Source of the DNA: Ferrovum sp.
GTDB lineage: Bacteria > Pseudomonadota > Gammaproteobacteria > Burkholderiales > Ferrovaceae
DNA: 22,934 nt
Assembly (NCBI GenBank): GCA_027450105.1
Contig: DAIDKJ010000004.1
Coordinates: 1-22,934 of the forward strand
Direction: 5' to 3'
Both the position numbers and the translations under genes were made by a program. Every line of letters starts with the position of its first letter. Within the stretch, counting starts at the first letter, position 1. The notes below the pieces were generated by a model. That model was given only the letters and a program-made list of their open reading frames with translations, searched no databases and was not told where the DNA came from. Below, in pieces: positions 15,076 to 22,837 of this stretch.

Positions 15076-16029
15076 ATGAGTATTCTCATGGCCCCTGGTG
15101 GCTCCCTGGAAATGGCCGTACTTTCCCTCGAGAATGGCGCTGACTCGGTTTACGTTGGCCCTCGTGGTTGGAGCAGACGACCATCCAGTGACGAGCTCGA
15201 TGATGGGGAAATTCGCGAGCTGATCGTCCACGCGCAAGCCATGGGTAAGGATGTGCGCATTGCCATCAACGTGATGCCAGCTCCCAGCGAGGTTGACGCT
15301 TTTTTGGCCAGGGTGGACGATTTTGCCGCCTGGGGAGCGGGCGGGGTGATGATTTGTGACCCCGGTCTGATTCCCCTTGTGCGTCAGCGCTGCCCAAATC
15401 TCGATATTCATGTAAGCGTTACTGCGGGCGTTTTCAATATCGATGATGTGCGGTTTTATGATGCCCTGGGAGCCGACTACGTGGTTTTACCCTACCGTTG
15501 GGGAGTTTCTGAAGCAGCTGAAATTCGTGCATCCAGCCCCATGAAGCTGGAAGCGTTCATGTTCCAGACCACTCACCGCGGGCGTATATGCCCCGGCCGT
15601 TGTTACTCCAGTAGCTATTTTCATGTCAAGCATTTTCGCGACGATCAGGCCAAGGATCATTTTGTCGGTTCGGCCTCGCGCGGGGGTAGTTGCTATCGCA
15701 TTTGCCGTGCCCACTGGGAGTTACATGCGGGAGCTCATTTACATCCCGAAGCACCACACTTGAAAAGCAGTCCCGAGTTGCTGCTGTGGGAGCTTCCCGA
15801 GTATGTGGCGATGGGTGTTGAGCGTTTCAAAATACCGGGGCGTGAACGATCCACCGCGTTGATTGTGCGTATCGTCGATTTCTATCGTCGGGTACTCAAC
15901 CATGTTCTTGCGGGAGATACGGATGTAACCAGTTATGCTGCAGAATGGTCTGCGCTCAAAGAACAGTGGGAGGGAGCTCGGACGGCACGTGACAATGGAT
16001 TGGTTGCAGGAGCGGAACTGGTTGCATGA
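15076..16029 (+). CDS. U32-family protein, paralogue 3
   Basis: The product is a 317-aa U32 protein with the same plan as the ones at 11253 and 13188: MSILMAPGGSLEMAVLSLENGADSVYVGPRGWSRRPSSDELDDGEIR, INVMPAPSE, WGAGGVMICDPG, HVSVTAGVFNIDD, LPYRWGVSEA, ICPGRCYSSSY (Cys172, Cys176), GSASRGGSCYRIC (Cys206, Cys210) and FKIPGRERS near residue 255. Identical cysteine positions in three proteins point to a retained metal site. An AAGAGGTG ribosome site lies just before ATG 15076. Its stop overlaps the next start (ATGA), linking it to the PEP-synthase-like gene. Confidence 0.85.
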   Translation: MSILMAPGGSLEMAVLSLENGADSVYVGPRGWSRRPSSDELDDGEIRELIVHAQAMGKDVRIAINVMPAPSEVDAFLARVDDFAAWGAGGVMICDPGLIPLVRQRCPNLDIHVSVTAGVFNIDDVRFYDALGADYVVLPYRWGVSEAAEIRASSPMKLEAFMFQTTHRGRICPGRCYSSSYFHVKHFRDDQAKDHFVGSASRGGSCYRICRAHWELHAGAHLHPEAPHLKSSPELLLWELPEYVAMGVERFKIPGRERSTALIVRIVDFYRRVLNHVLAGDTDVTSYAAEWSALKEQWEGARTARDNGLVAGAELVA

Positions 16030-18572
16030 GTGTGAAGAACCTCATCAACCTCTGTGATGCGACTGCACAAGACCAGCCGCTGATCGGCAACAAAGCCTGG
16101 TGTCTGGCTCAATTGCTGCAAGCCGGATTTCCGGTAGCACCCGGTTTTTGTATCCCAGCCGTTGCGGCGGATGGATGGCGGCCCCAGTTGCGCGACGAGG
16201 TGCTTGCGGCCTATAGGGCGCTGGGTGGCAACACCGTGGCCGTTCGCAGTTCGGCGCTGGAGGAAGATGGGCTCAGTGCTAGTTACGCGGGGATTTATCA
16301 GAGTGTTTTAGGTGTTTCTGGGGAGCAGGCCTTGCTGGCTGCAATCGAGCAATGTCTATTGGCGTGGCATACCCCGCTAGCGCGCCAATACCGAAAGATG
16401 AAGGGTGCCAATGAAGAATTTTCTCTGGCTATCCTGGTCCAAACACTCATTCCAGCCACCGCTGCAGGCGTTGCCTATACCTGTAATCCCTTGGAACCTC
16501 AGCGTCGGCGGGTGCTGATCAATGCCGTCTGGGGCCTGGCAGAGCCGCTCGCTGCAGGTCGAGTGGCTGCCGATAGTTATCAATTTTCACGGAAGAATAA
16601 ACTCCTGGACAGCACGATCGTCGCCAAACCAACCAAACTGGGCCTGGATGGCGAGACGCCTGTTTCTCCCGAGCGCATCCTGGCATCCTGTCTTTCCCCA
16701 GCCCAGGCGGCGCAAGTCAGCCGTTTGGCATTGCGCGCCGAGGCCTTCTTCGGAATTCCGCAGGACGTGGAATTTGCCGTGACTCCTGAAAAGATCTGGG
16801 TCGTTCAGTCGCGGCCCATCGTGGCTATAAACTGGCAAGCAACCGATCCACTCAACACCCTGATCGCTCGAGAACGCAAACGCTTGAGACGTAAGTTTGC
16901 CCTTTTGCGTCAACGGGGCGTTTTGCGCGGGCATGATTGGGTCCTGAGTAACGGGAATATCGGGGAATTGCTTCCCACACCCACTGTCATGAGCTTTGGT
17001 CTGTTCAAACGCCTGTTTGCAGGGCGCTTTGGGGCTGTTGTAGTCGGTCGTCAACGTCTCGGTTATAGCTTTGATGCCCGCTGTGTTGAGTACTTGTACG
17101 AACTGGTTGCAGGTCAACCCTATTTCAATCTCGAAGTGGATGCGGTGACTTTCAGCCAGGGTGCTACCCCACCAGTGGATTACTTTCTGGAGCGCGTTCT
17201 TGCGCAACCCGAGCTGGCCAACTATCCGGAGCTCAATCTGTACAATGACAGGGAGGAATCGGCACAGGCCGACGCCTTGCGTGCGCGCCTGGTTACTGCA
17301 GCCACCGATTTCCTACAGCGTTTTTCCACTGACATTGAACCAGGCTTGCGCCTGGCACCCCCAGAATGGAGCGCTCTGTCGCCCATGGCAACGGTTGCGG
17401 CCATGGCTCGTCTGATGCATCAACTGCGACGCGGGCCCTGTGTCCAGTTTGTGATTGCCGCTCGTCTGGGTTTTTATTTTGCTGGTCGTTTGCGCACTGA
17501 TCTGCTGCGTTGGTTTGGCGAGGAGGGCGAGCATCTTTGTGCGTCCTTGTTGGTGGGGCTTCCCGGTAGTCTGGTAACACGCCAGTGCTTGTGGCTGGAA
17601 ATGCTTTCCGATGGTCGACTCTCACGCGCCGAATTTCTGGCTGCATACGGGCATACTGCCGATAATGAATTAGAGCTGAGCGAGCCGCGCTTATCCGAGT
17701 GCCCGCAAAAACTTGATAGGATGCTGCACGAATTACGCGCTTCACGGCGTCGCCCCACGGCCGACTTTGCGCACCAGGTGGCGCGTCGTCAGGCTGTCGA
17801 GCAGAGTCTCGAGGCCCGATTGCTCGTGCTAGGTGCTTCTGCAGAACAGCGCAGCGATTTGCGCGTCCATCTGCATTTTGCCCAGCAGCTGTTGCCGCTG
17901 CGCGAAACCATCAAGCATCACTACATCGAGGGATACGCTGCAATCCGAGGGGGCTTGCTACACCTGGCAAGTAGTCTGGGATGGAAGGACGACCTTATCT
18001 TCCAATTGCGCCCGTCAGAGTTGCGGCGTGCAGCGCACCAACCACAACGCCTGTGGCTCGTAGCCCAAAAAAGGAAAGAGGAACGGCAACTGGCCTGCCA
18101 GATACTTCGTCAGCGCCAGTTGCCGAGCGTGATTGTGGGTTCCAGACTCCAGGCCTTGGGTCAGCCACCCGCACTTTTACAGGGTTCATCATGGCAGGGC
18201 GCCGGACTATCTTCAGGGCGTGTATGTGGTATTGCGCAGGTCATCGATGCCCGTGTCGACAGCGTGTCACTGCTCGCTAACCAGTTGACGGGCCGTGAAA
18301 TCCTGGTGTTGCGGTCGGCCAATCTAGGACTGGCACCGTTGTTTAGAAGAGTGGCCGGCCTCATCGTTGAAGTGGGGGGGTTACTCGCCCATAGCGCCTG
18401 CCAAGCTCGTGAGGCTGGTATTCCAGCAGTGGTTTTGCCCGATGCAACACGCCTCATTGCCGACGGCTCGTGGCTGTGGCTGGACGGCAACAGCGGCCAG
18501 ATTGCTCTGGCTTCCCATGGGCCTGAAGCCGGCCATGTACTAGGCCAGGAAGACGATCATGTCACGCTTTGA
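16026..18572 (+). CDS. PEP-synthase / rifampin-phosphotransferase-like dikinase
   Basis: The product is an 848-aa protein with the three-part plan of rifampin phosphotransferase-like dikinases. An N-terminal ATP-grasp domain (about 1-270) has VAVRSSALEEDGLSASYAGIYQSVLG (Arg74, Ser75, Ser76) and VVQSRPI (~259-265). A long central substrate domain (~280-740) is without recognisable motifs. A C-terminal swivelling phosphohistidine domain (~745-835) has VEVGGLLAHSACQAREAGIPAVV, His789 being the phosphorylated residue. Such enzymes split ATP and move a phosphoryl group through the His to a small molecule (pyruvate, rifampin, phenol). The length and central domain fit an RPH-like enzyme better than PEP synthase. 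The substrate is unknown; being cotranscribed with U32 genes, it may phosphorylate a pathway intermediate. It overlaps the SDR gene by 14 bases. Confidence 0.82.
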   Translation: MSVKNLINLCDATAQDQPLIGNKAWCLAQLLQAGFPVAPGFCIPAVAADGWRPQLRDEVLAAYRALGGNTVAVRSSALEEDGLSASYAGIYQSVLGVSGEQALLAAIEQCLLAWHTPLARQYRKMKGANEEFSLAILVQTLIPATAAGVAYTCNPLEPQRRRVLINAVWGLAEPLAAGRVAADSYQFSRKNKLLDSTIVAKPTKLGLDGETPVSPERILASCLSPAQAAQVSRLALRAEAFFGIPQDVEFAVTPEKIWVVQSRPIVAINWQATDPLNTLIARERKRLRRKFALLRQRGVLRGHDWVLSNGNIGELLPTPTVMSFGLFKRLFAGRFGAVVVGRQRLGYSFDARCVEYLYELVAGQPYFNLEVDAVTFSQGATPPVDYFLERVLAQPELANYPELNLYNDREESAQADALRARLVTAATDFLQRFSTDIEPGLRLAPPEWSALSPMATVAAMARLMHQLRRGPCVQFVIAARLGFYFAGRLRTDLLRWFGEEGEHLCASLLVGLPGSLVTRQCLWLEMLSDGRLSRAEFLAAYGHTADNELELSEPRLSECPQKLDRMLHELRASRRRPTADFAHQVARRQAVEQSLEARLLVLGASAEQRSDLRVHLHFAQQLLPLRETIKHHYIEGYAAIRGGLLHLASSLGWKDDLIFQLRPSELRRAAHQPQRLWLVAQKRKEERQLACQILRQRQLPSVIVGSRLQALGQPPALLQGSSWQGAGLSSGRVCGIAQVIDARVDSVSLLANQLTGREILVLRSANLGLAPLFRRVAGLIVEVGGLLAHSACQAREAGIPAVVLPDATRLIADGSWLWLDGNSGQIALASHGPEAGHVLGQEDDHVTL

Positions 18573-19374
18573 TCTTGAAGGAAAAATTGTCCTGGTGACC
18601 GGAGCCGGAGCCAATGGAGGCATTGGCCATGCGCTTGCCCTGGGGTTTGCGCAAGCAGGAGCGCGCCTCGCCATAGCCGACTGCGATGTGCAGGGGCTGG
18701 CGCAAACGGCATCCCAGATGGAGCAAATCGGCCACAAGCCTGTGGTGATCGCTTGTGATATCAGTCATCCATCTCAAGTGAACGACATGTTCACGACGCT
18801 GTCCAGCACGTTAGGTGCTGTTCAGGTGCTGGTCAACGTCCCTTTCTTTTTCCCGGCACGAGTGCCCCCCCACGAATTACTGCTTGAGGATTGGGAGCGC
18901 ATGTTGGCCGTCAATCTGACGGGCTATTTTTTATGCTGTCGTGCAGCGCTACGGGTCATGCTGGCGGCGGGCGATGGTTCGATCATCAACATCGGCTCCA
19001 ACGCGGGGGAGTTGGCCTTGGGGCGGGGGGCAATGCCCTACAGTTGTGCCAAGGCGGCGGTTCATCAAATGACGCGAGAGCTTGCCATTGAATATGCCAG
19101 CGCGGGCATTCGTGTCAATGCGTTGCTACCGGCTCAGACACTGACGCCTGGTTTGCGCGCACATCTGGACAGCCAACGTTTTCGCGATCATGTGTTACCG
19201 CGGATTCTGGCTGGCCTGCCGCAGGGTAAATTGCTTGACCCTGAAGACTATGTGGGCCCGGCTATCTTTCTTGCTTCTAATGCCGCGCGTGCCGTGAATG
19301 GTGTACTGCTGCCGGTGGATGGGGGAAATTTGGCCATGAATGCGGGCGGTAGCTATACGTGGCCGGGTTTATAG
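18559..19374 (+). CDS. Short-chain dehydrogenase/reductase
   Basis: The product is a 271-aa classical SDR. The cofactor loop TGAGANGGIG is at residues 14-23, Ser147 (NIGSN), Tyr161 and Lys165 (YSCAK) form the catalytic set, and PVDGGN lies near the C-terminus. The usual NNAG motif is replaced by VNVPFF, which departs from the family pattern. Asp41 at the end of beta-strand 2 (IADCD) suggests NAD(H) preference. It overlaps the dikinase gene by 14 bases, with AGGAAG upstream of ATG 18559, and appears to be the last gene of the operon. It probably oxidises an alcohol or reduces a ketone made in the same pathway; the substrate cannot be told. Confidence 0.9.
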   Translation: MSRFDLEGKIVLVTGAGANGGIGHALALGFAQAGARLAIADCDVQGLAQTASQMEQIGHKPVVIACDISHPSQVNDMFTTLSSTLGAVQVLVNVPFFFPARVPPHELLLEDWERMLAVNLTGYFLCCRAALRVMLAAGDGSIINIGSNAGELALGRGAMPYSCAKAAVHQMTRELAIEYASAGIRVNALLPAQTLTPGLRAHLDSQRFRDHVLPRILAGLPQGKLLDPEDYVGPAIFLASNAARAVNGVLLPVDGGNLAMNAGGSYTWPGL

Positions 19375-19471
19375 ATAGGCGCTGTGCCTGAATGGCTGCT
19401 TTTGCTCCCGGATGTTACCCGCTAACAAGATCGATGCTGGTGGCGCGATGTCCCATGCCCATTCTGCCGTG

Positions 19472-20329
19472 TCAAAGGTCCCTGCTCCAGGCGCGGCAGA
19501 GCTGCGTTTGGGTGCCGAGAGACTCAATCCCCAAGGTCATGACATCACCGGGTTGAAGGAAAATCGGTGAAGGTTGCTGCATGAAACCGACTCCCGGGGG
19601 AGTGCCCGTACTGATCAGATCGCCGGGATACAAGGTCATGAATTGGCTGATGTAGGAAACCAGATGGGCGATGCCAAAGAGCAGATGACTGGTGTTACTT
19701 GCCTGTCGACGCTGGCCGTTGACCTCTAGCCAAATCGACAGTCGTTGCGGATCGGTTACCTCATCTGCCGTAACCAACCAGGGTCCTACCGGGCAGAATG
19801 TGTCGCAGCTTTTGCCCTTGTCCCATTGCCCCCCTCGTTCAAACTGGTACGAACGCTCCGAAATATCGTTGACTATCACGTACCCGGCAACATGGCCATG
19901 GGCGTGGTTGATATCCACGTAACGCGCGGTTTTTCCGATGATCACACCCAGTTCAACTTCCCAATCCGTTTTGGTTGCACCCCGTGGGATCACGATATCG
20001 TCATTGGGGCCACAAAGCGCTGAAGTGGCCTTCATGAACAGAATGGGTTCTGTGGGCAGACTCAGGCCAGACTCTTTGGCGTGCTCTGCATAGTTGAGAC
20101 CAACGGCAATGATTTTTCCGATATTCGCCACAGGGCAGCCAATGCGCACATCCTCCCCAACCAACGGCAAGGATTCCGGATCGACTTCGTCTAAGCGTGA
20201 CCATTGATGCTCTGCCAGGGATGTGGCGGTAAGATCTGGAATGACCGAGGAGAGATCGCGAATGCGCCCTTGGGGATCGAGAAGGCCGGGCTTTTCCTGA
20301 TGGATTGGGCCGTAGCGGAGTAATTTCAT
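19472..20329 (-). CDS. Fumarylacetoacetate-hydrolase-family enzyme
   Basis: The product is a 285-aa FAH-superfamily protein. The core begins at IGKIIAVGLNYAEHAKESG (~residues 70-88), with FMKATSAL, the metal-binding pair DWEVELGVIIGK (Glu124, Glu126), NDISER (Asp155), KSCDTFCPVGPWLVT and the late GDLISTGTPPGVG. Members hydrolyse or decarboxylate beta-diketo acids, or act as isomerases, in aromatic and sugar-acid breakdown; the sequence resembles the ureidoglycolate-lyase/YcgM-like group, whose names are not reliable guides to substrate. It lies 47 bases downstream of the response regulator in the same direction and may be co-transcribed. It converges with the SDR gene across 97 bases with no clear terminator. 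Confidence 0.88.
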   Translation of the reverse strand: MKLLRYGPIHQEKPGLLDPQGRIRDLSSVIPDLTATSLAEHQWSRLDEVDPESLPLVGEDVRIGCPVANIGKIIAVGLNYAEHAKESGLSLPTEPILFMKATSALCGPNDDIVIPRGATKTDWEVELGVIIGKTARYVDINHAHGHVAGYVIVNDISERSYQFERGGQWDKGKSCDTFCPVGPWLVTADEVTDPQRLSIWLEVNGQRRQASNTSHLLFGIAHLVSYISQFMTLYPGDLISTGTPPGVGFMQQPSPIFLQPGDVMTLGIESLGTQTQLCRAWSRDL

Positions 20330-20376
20330 CGCTGAATGGAGTCTGGTTTAAGGAAGTTGGAATAGATACTACAGGA

Positions 20377-21024
20377 TCAGGCTTCAATAAAACCGTTGCG
20401 TAGTGCAACGAGGGTCATCTCGGCGGCATTTTGTATATGCAGTTTTTGTTTGATGTGGTACAGATGCGTACCCACGGTGCTTGGGCTGAGGTGAAAATCC
20501 TGTGCCACTTCATTGACCGAGCGCCCTTGCGCTAACTGCAGGAAGACCATCAGTTCCTTGTCGGTCAACAGGTCGGCCAGGTCGGTATCGCCAGTGAGAT
20601 GCGCCAGGGTGACCGATTGCGCCAGTTCTGGATCGAGATAACGCTGGTTGAGCACGACTTGTTGCACAGCCGTGATCAACTCCTCCGGTGGACAGCGCTT
20701 GCACAGATAGCCTAGGGCTCCAGCTTTTAGGGCGCGCACTGGGGTGATGGCGTCTTGAAAAGTAGATAACATCAGGACACGCGCCGCGGGGTGATGCGTG
20801 CGCAGGCGCTGCAGTGCCGCCAATCCGCCCATGCCGGGCATGGAGATATCCATGACGACCACATCCGGTTGCGCTGCCACATAGGCGTCCAGTACTGCTT
20901 CACCACGATCGACCTCGATGACCCTGGTGGCACCGGCCCCTTCCAACAGTAGACGAAAACCCATGCGCACGATGGCATGATCGTCCACCAGCAGGATAGT
21001 CAGATTATGCAGGGTAGTGTTCAT
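20377..21024 (-). CDS. NarL/FixJ-type response regulator
   Basis: The product is a 215-aa regulator. A receiver domain (about 8-125) has the acidic pocket VDD (14-15), phosphoacceptor Asp59 in VVVMDISMPGMGG, Ser87/Thr88 and Lys109. A LuxR-type HTH (about 150-212) has LTDKELMVFLQLAQGRSVNEVAQ and LSPSTVGTHLYHIKQKL. ATG 21024 overlaps the kinase stop codon (ATGA), with GGAGA eight bases upstream, so kinase and regulator are made together. The targets are unknown; the adjacent FAH gene and the facing operon at 9804-19374 are candidates by proximity only. Confidence 0.93.
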   Translation of the reverse strand: MNTTLHNLTILLVDDHAIVRMGFRLLLEGAGATRVIEVDRGEAVLDAYVAAQPDVVVMDISMPGMGGLAALQRLRTHHPAARVLMLSTFQDAITPVRALKAGALGYLCKRCPPEELITAVQQVVLNQRYLDPELAQSVTLAHLTGDTDLADLLTDKELMVFLQLAQGRSVNEVAQDFHLSPSTVGTHLYHIKQKLHIQNAAEMTLVALRNGFIEA

Positions 21025-22496
21025 GGGAAATTCTCCGTTTTGCAAGATTTTGGGGAGGGTGAACTGGACGTATTTGGGGCCGGGGAGGTTTGATTTGTGC
21101 GCATGGGAAAGCGCGCATGCAAACACACGCCGCCACCCGGGATGCTGGAGATGGATAGTTCGCCACGCAGTGCTACCACGCGTTCACGCATGCCGATTAG
21201 GCCAAGCCCACAGCCCGGGTGATTGGCATGGTTGTCCTCCAGGCCGCGCCCGTTGTCCGTCAAGGTCAATTCCAGCCATGGGTTGTCCTCCTGGTGGGTG
21301 CAGTGCAGCTGTAACTGGACTTGCGTGGCGCAAGCGTGGCGCACGACATTCGTCAGACCTTCCTGAACCAGGCGTATTACCGTAAGCGCCAGTTCATCTT
21401 CCACCTGTAATGGCTCGGAAAAGTGCTCTACCTGCAGGGCCAGATCGGGGTAGTACTGGCGCCACAGCTGCAGATACCGTTGCAGGGCCTGATTCAGGCT
21501 AATGCCCTTGTCTGTGCCGAAAGAACGAAGACGGTGCAGAATATGGCGGATGCCATCCTGGATTTGATTGGTCACTGCAATGATGTTCTGCGCGTAGTCT
21601 TTCAAGGTCGGGATGGCGCTGGCGCGTTGCACGATGGCTCCGGCCATTGCGCGTACTGCGGTAATGCCCTGGGCCAATTCGTCATGCAGCTCTTGGGCAA
21701 TGCTGTGCCGCTCGGCTTCGAGCCGGTCCTGTAACTGTTGTGCAAGAGCCCGCGCGCACTCCAGGCGAACATTGTCCTGCACCGCTTCATTCAGACGGTC
21801 TGCCATGCCGTTGAAGGCATGGGCCAGGCGGTTCAGGTCGGGGCTGGCATATGGCGGTAGCCGGGTATCAAAACATCCCTGCCCGGTGCATTCCAGAGCG
21901 CTTCGGATTTGATCGAGCGGGTGCAAGGCGCGGTTCAGTGCCCAGCGCACAGCCAGGAAAAGGACTACGAGTAGCATCCCCATCCAGACCAGGATAGAGC
22001 AGAGATTATCCCAGGCATCCAGTCCGGCGCGAGAAGAATCGGGTGTGATGATCAGGGTGAAGGTGCCAGCATTGATGCGGCGCTGAGCAAAAACCGGTTC
22101 TGTGAGGTGGGCGAACCAGGCGGGCGAGGCACGGCCAGCTTTGTAGAGCGGCTGCGGTGACTGGTAGACGAGTTGACCTGTGGCATCGATGATTTCAATG
22201 GCGTTGGCGCGAATCCTGCCGGCGGCCTTGATGTGGTTCAGTAGTCGCTGGTTGGCCAAGGGTGAGGGGGCGTGGCGCGCTTCGCTTGCCAGAACGTCGA
22301 GCCATTGTTGGCATACTCGGGCCGCCGCTTCGATTTCTTCATGAATACTGGCCCGGGTAGTGGCAAGCCAGAGTCCTCCCAGGACTAGCATCATGCTGGT
22401 AACCACTGCCGTCAACAGGAGGCTGATGCGGGTGTGTAAGCTCAGGGGGCCGACGGGCAGGAAATGATGTCTGGACTGTATGAGCAATGGGAACAA
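21021..22496 (-). CDS. Membrane histidine kinase (HisKA_3 class, MoxY/UhpB-like)
   Basis: The product is a 491-aa sensor. TM1 (~23-45), a periplasmic region (~46-165) resembling the LapD/MoxY N-terminal type (IHEEIEAAARVCQQWLDVLA) and TM2 (~166-186) are followed by a HAMP-like linker (~187-240). HisKA_3 dimerisation follows, with His271 in RHSIAQELHDELAQGITAVRAMAG, then an HATPase domain with LVQEGLTNVVRHA (Asn383), DNGRG (414-418) and GLGLIGMRERV. The signal is unknown. The start is taken as TTG 22496, preceded in frame by a stop two codons upstream and by CGGAG eight bases away; no ATG exists before TM1. The C-terminal ~25 residues are Ser/Pro-rich and not conserved in such kinases. Confidence 0.92.
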   Translation of the reverse strand: MFPLLIQSRHHFLPVGPLSLHTRISLLLTAVVTSMMLVLGGLWLATTRASIHEEIEAAARVCQQWLDVLASEARHAPSPLANQRLLNHIKAAGRIRANAIEIIDATGQLVYQSPQPLYKAGRASPAWFAHLTEPVFAQRRINAGTFTLIITPDSSRAGLDAWDNLCSILVWMGMLLVVLFLAVRWALNRALHPLDQIRSALECTGQGCFDTRLPPYASPDLNRLAHAFNGMADRLNEAVQDNVRLECARALAQQLQDRLEAERHSIAQELHDELAQGITAVRAMAGAIVQRASAIPTLKDYAQNIIAVTNQIQDGIRHILHRLRSFGTDKGISLNQALQRYLQLWRQYYPDLALQVEHFSEPLQVEDELALTVIRLVQEGLTNVVRHACATQVQLQLHCTHQEDNPWLELTLTDNGRGLEDNHANHPGCGLGLIGMRERVVALRGELSISSIPGGGVCLHARFPMRTNQTSPAPNTSSSPSPKSCKTENFP

Positions 22497-22596
22497 CGTT
22501 TATACTCCGTATGATCATAGGTAACCTCGGTCAGGCGGGGTTACAAAATCTACGCATGTCGCAGCGATGAGGTTTTAAACAAGCCTCAGGCGGCAC

Positions 22597-22618
22597 AACC
22601 AGATGCAGGCTGGTTTTT
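22597..22618 (+). terminator. Weak intrinsic-terminator-like hairpin
   Basis: AACCAG (22597-22602) pairs with CTGGTT (22610-22615) around a 7-base loop and is followed by TTT. The stem is short and AT-tipped, and no plus-strand gene precedes it, so its relevance is doubtful. Confidence 0.25.
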
Positions 22619-22784
22619 ACAGCGGAGTATTAGAGCAATAAACATGCCAAAAGAAACGCATGCCTTTCGTCCTCTGAATTCGATGGATCATACTGATTTT
22701 ATGGGGGTAGGCACGGGAGGAGAGGTACGCAACATCAAACTGCTGTGCAACCGTGGAGCAGACGATCCTTTTTGTGACAACTCC

Positions 22785-22837
22785 TCCCCCTGCATTCGCC
22801 GGATATCCAGTCCCCCCTGCATTCGCCGGATATCCAG
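22785..22837. repeat. Two tandem copies of a 26/27-bp unit
   Basis: The unit runs from a TCCCCC tract through TGCATTCGCCGGATATCCAG. Copy 1 is 22785-22810 and copy 2 is 22811-22837, identical apart from one extra C. Each holds the palindrome GGATATCC. The function is unknown; it may be the edge of a mobile element or a protein-binding site. Confidence 0.85.

Noticed and set aside
11253..16029. Calling the U32 proteins collagenase-like peptidases
   Set aside because: The label is historic; characterised relatives are hydroxylation enzymes, and the conserved Cys quartet suits a metal cluster, so proteolysis is not claimed.
22785..22837. CRISPR array
   Set aside because: Only two directly adjacent copies with no spacers and no cas genes.
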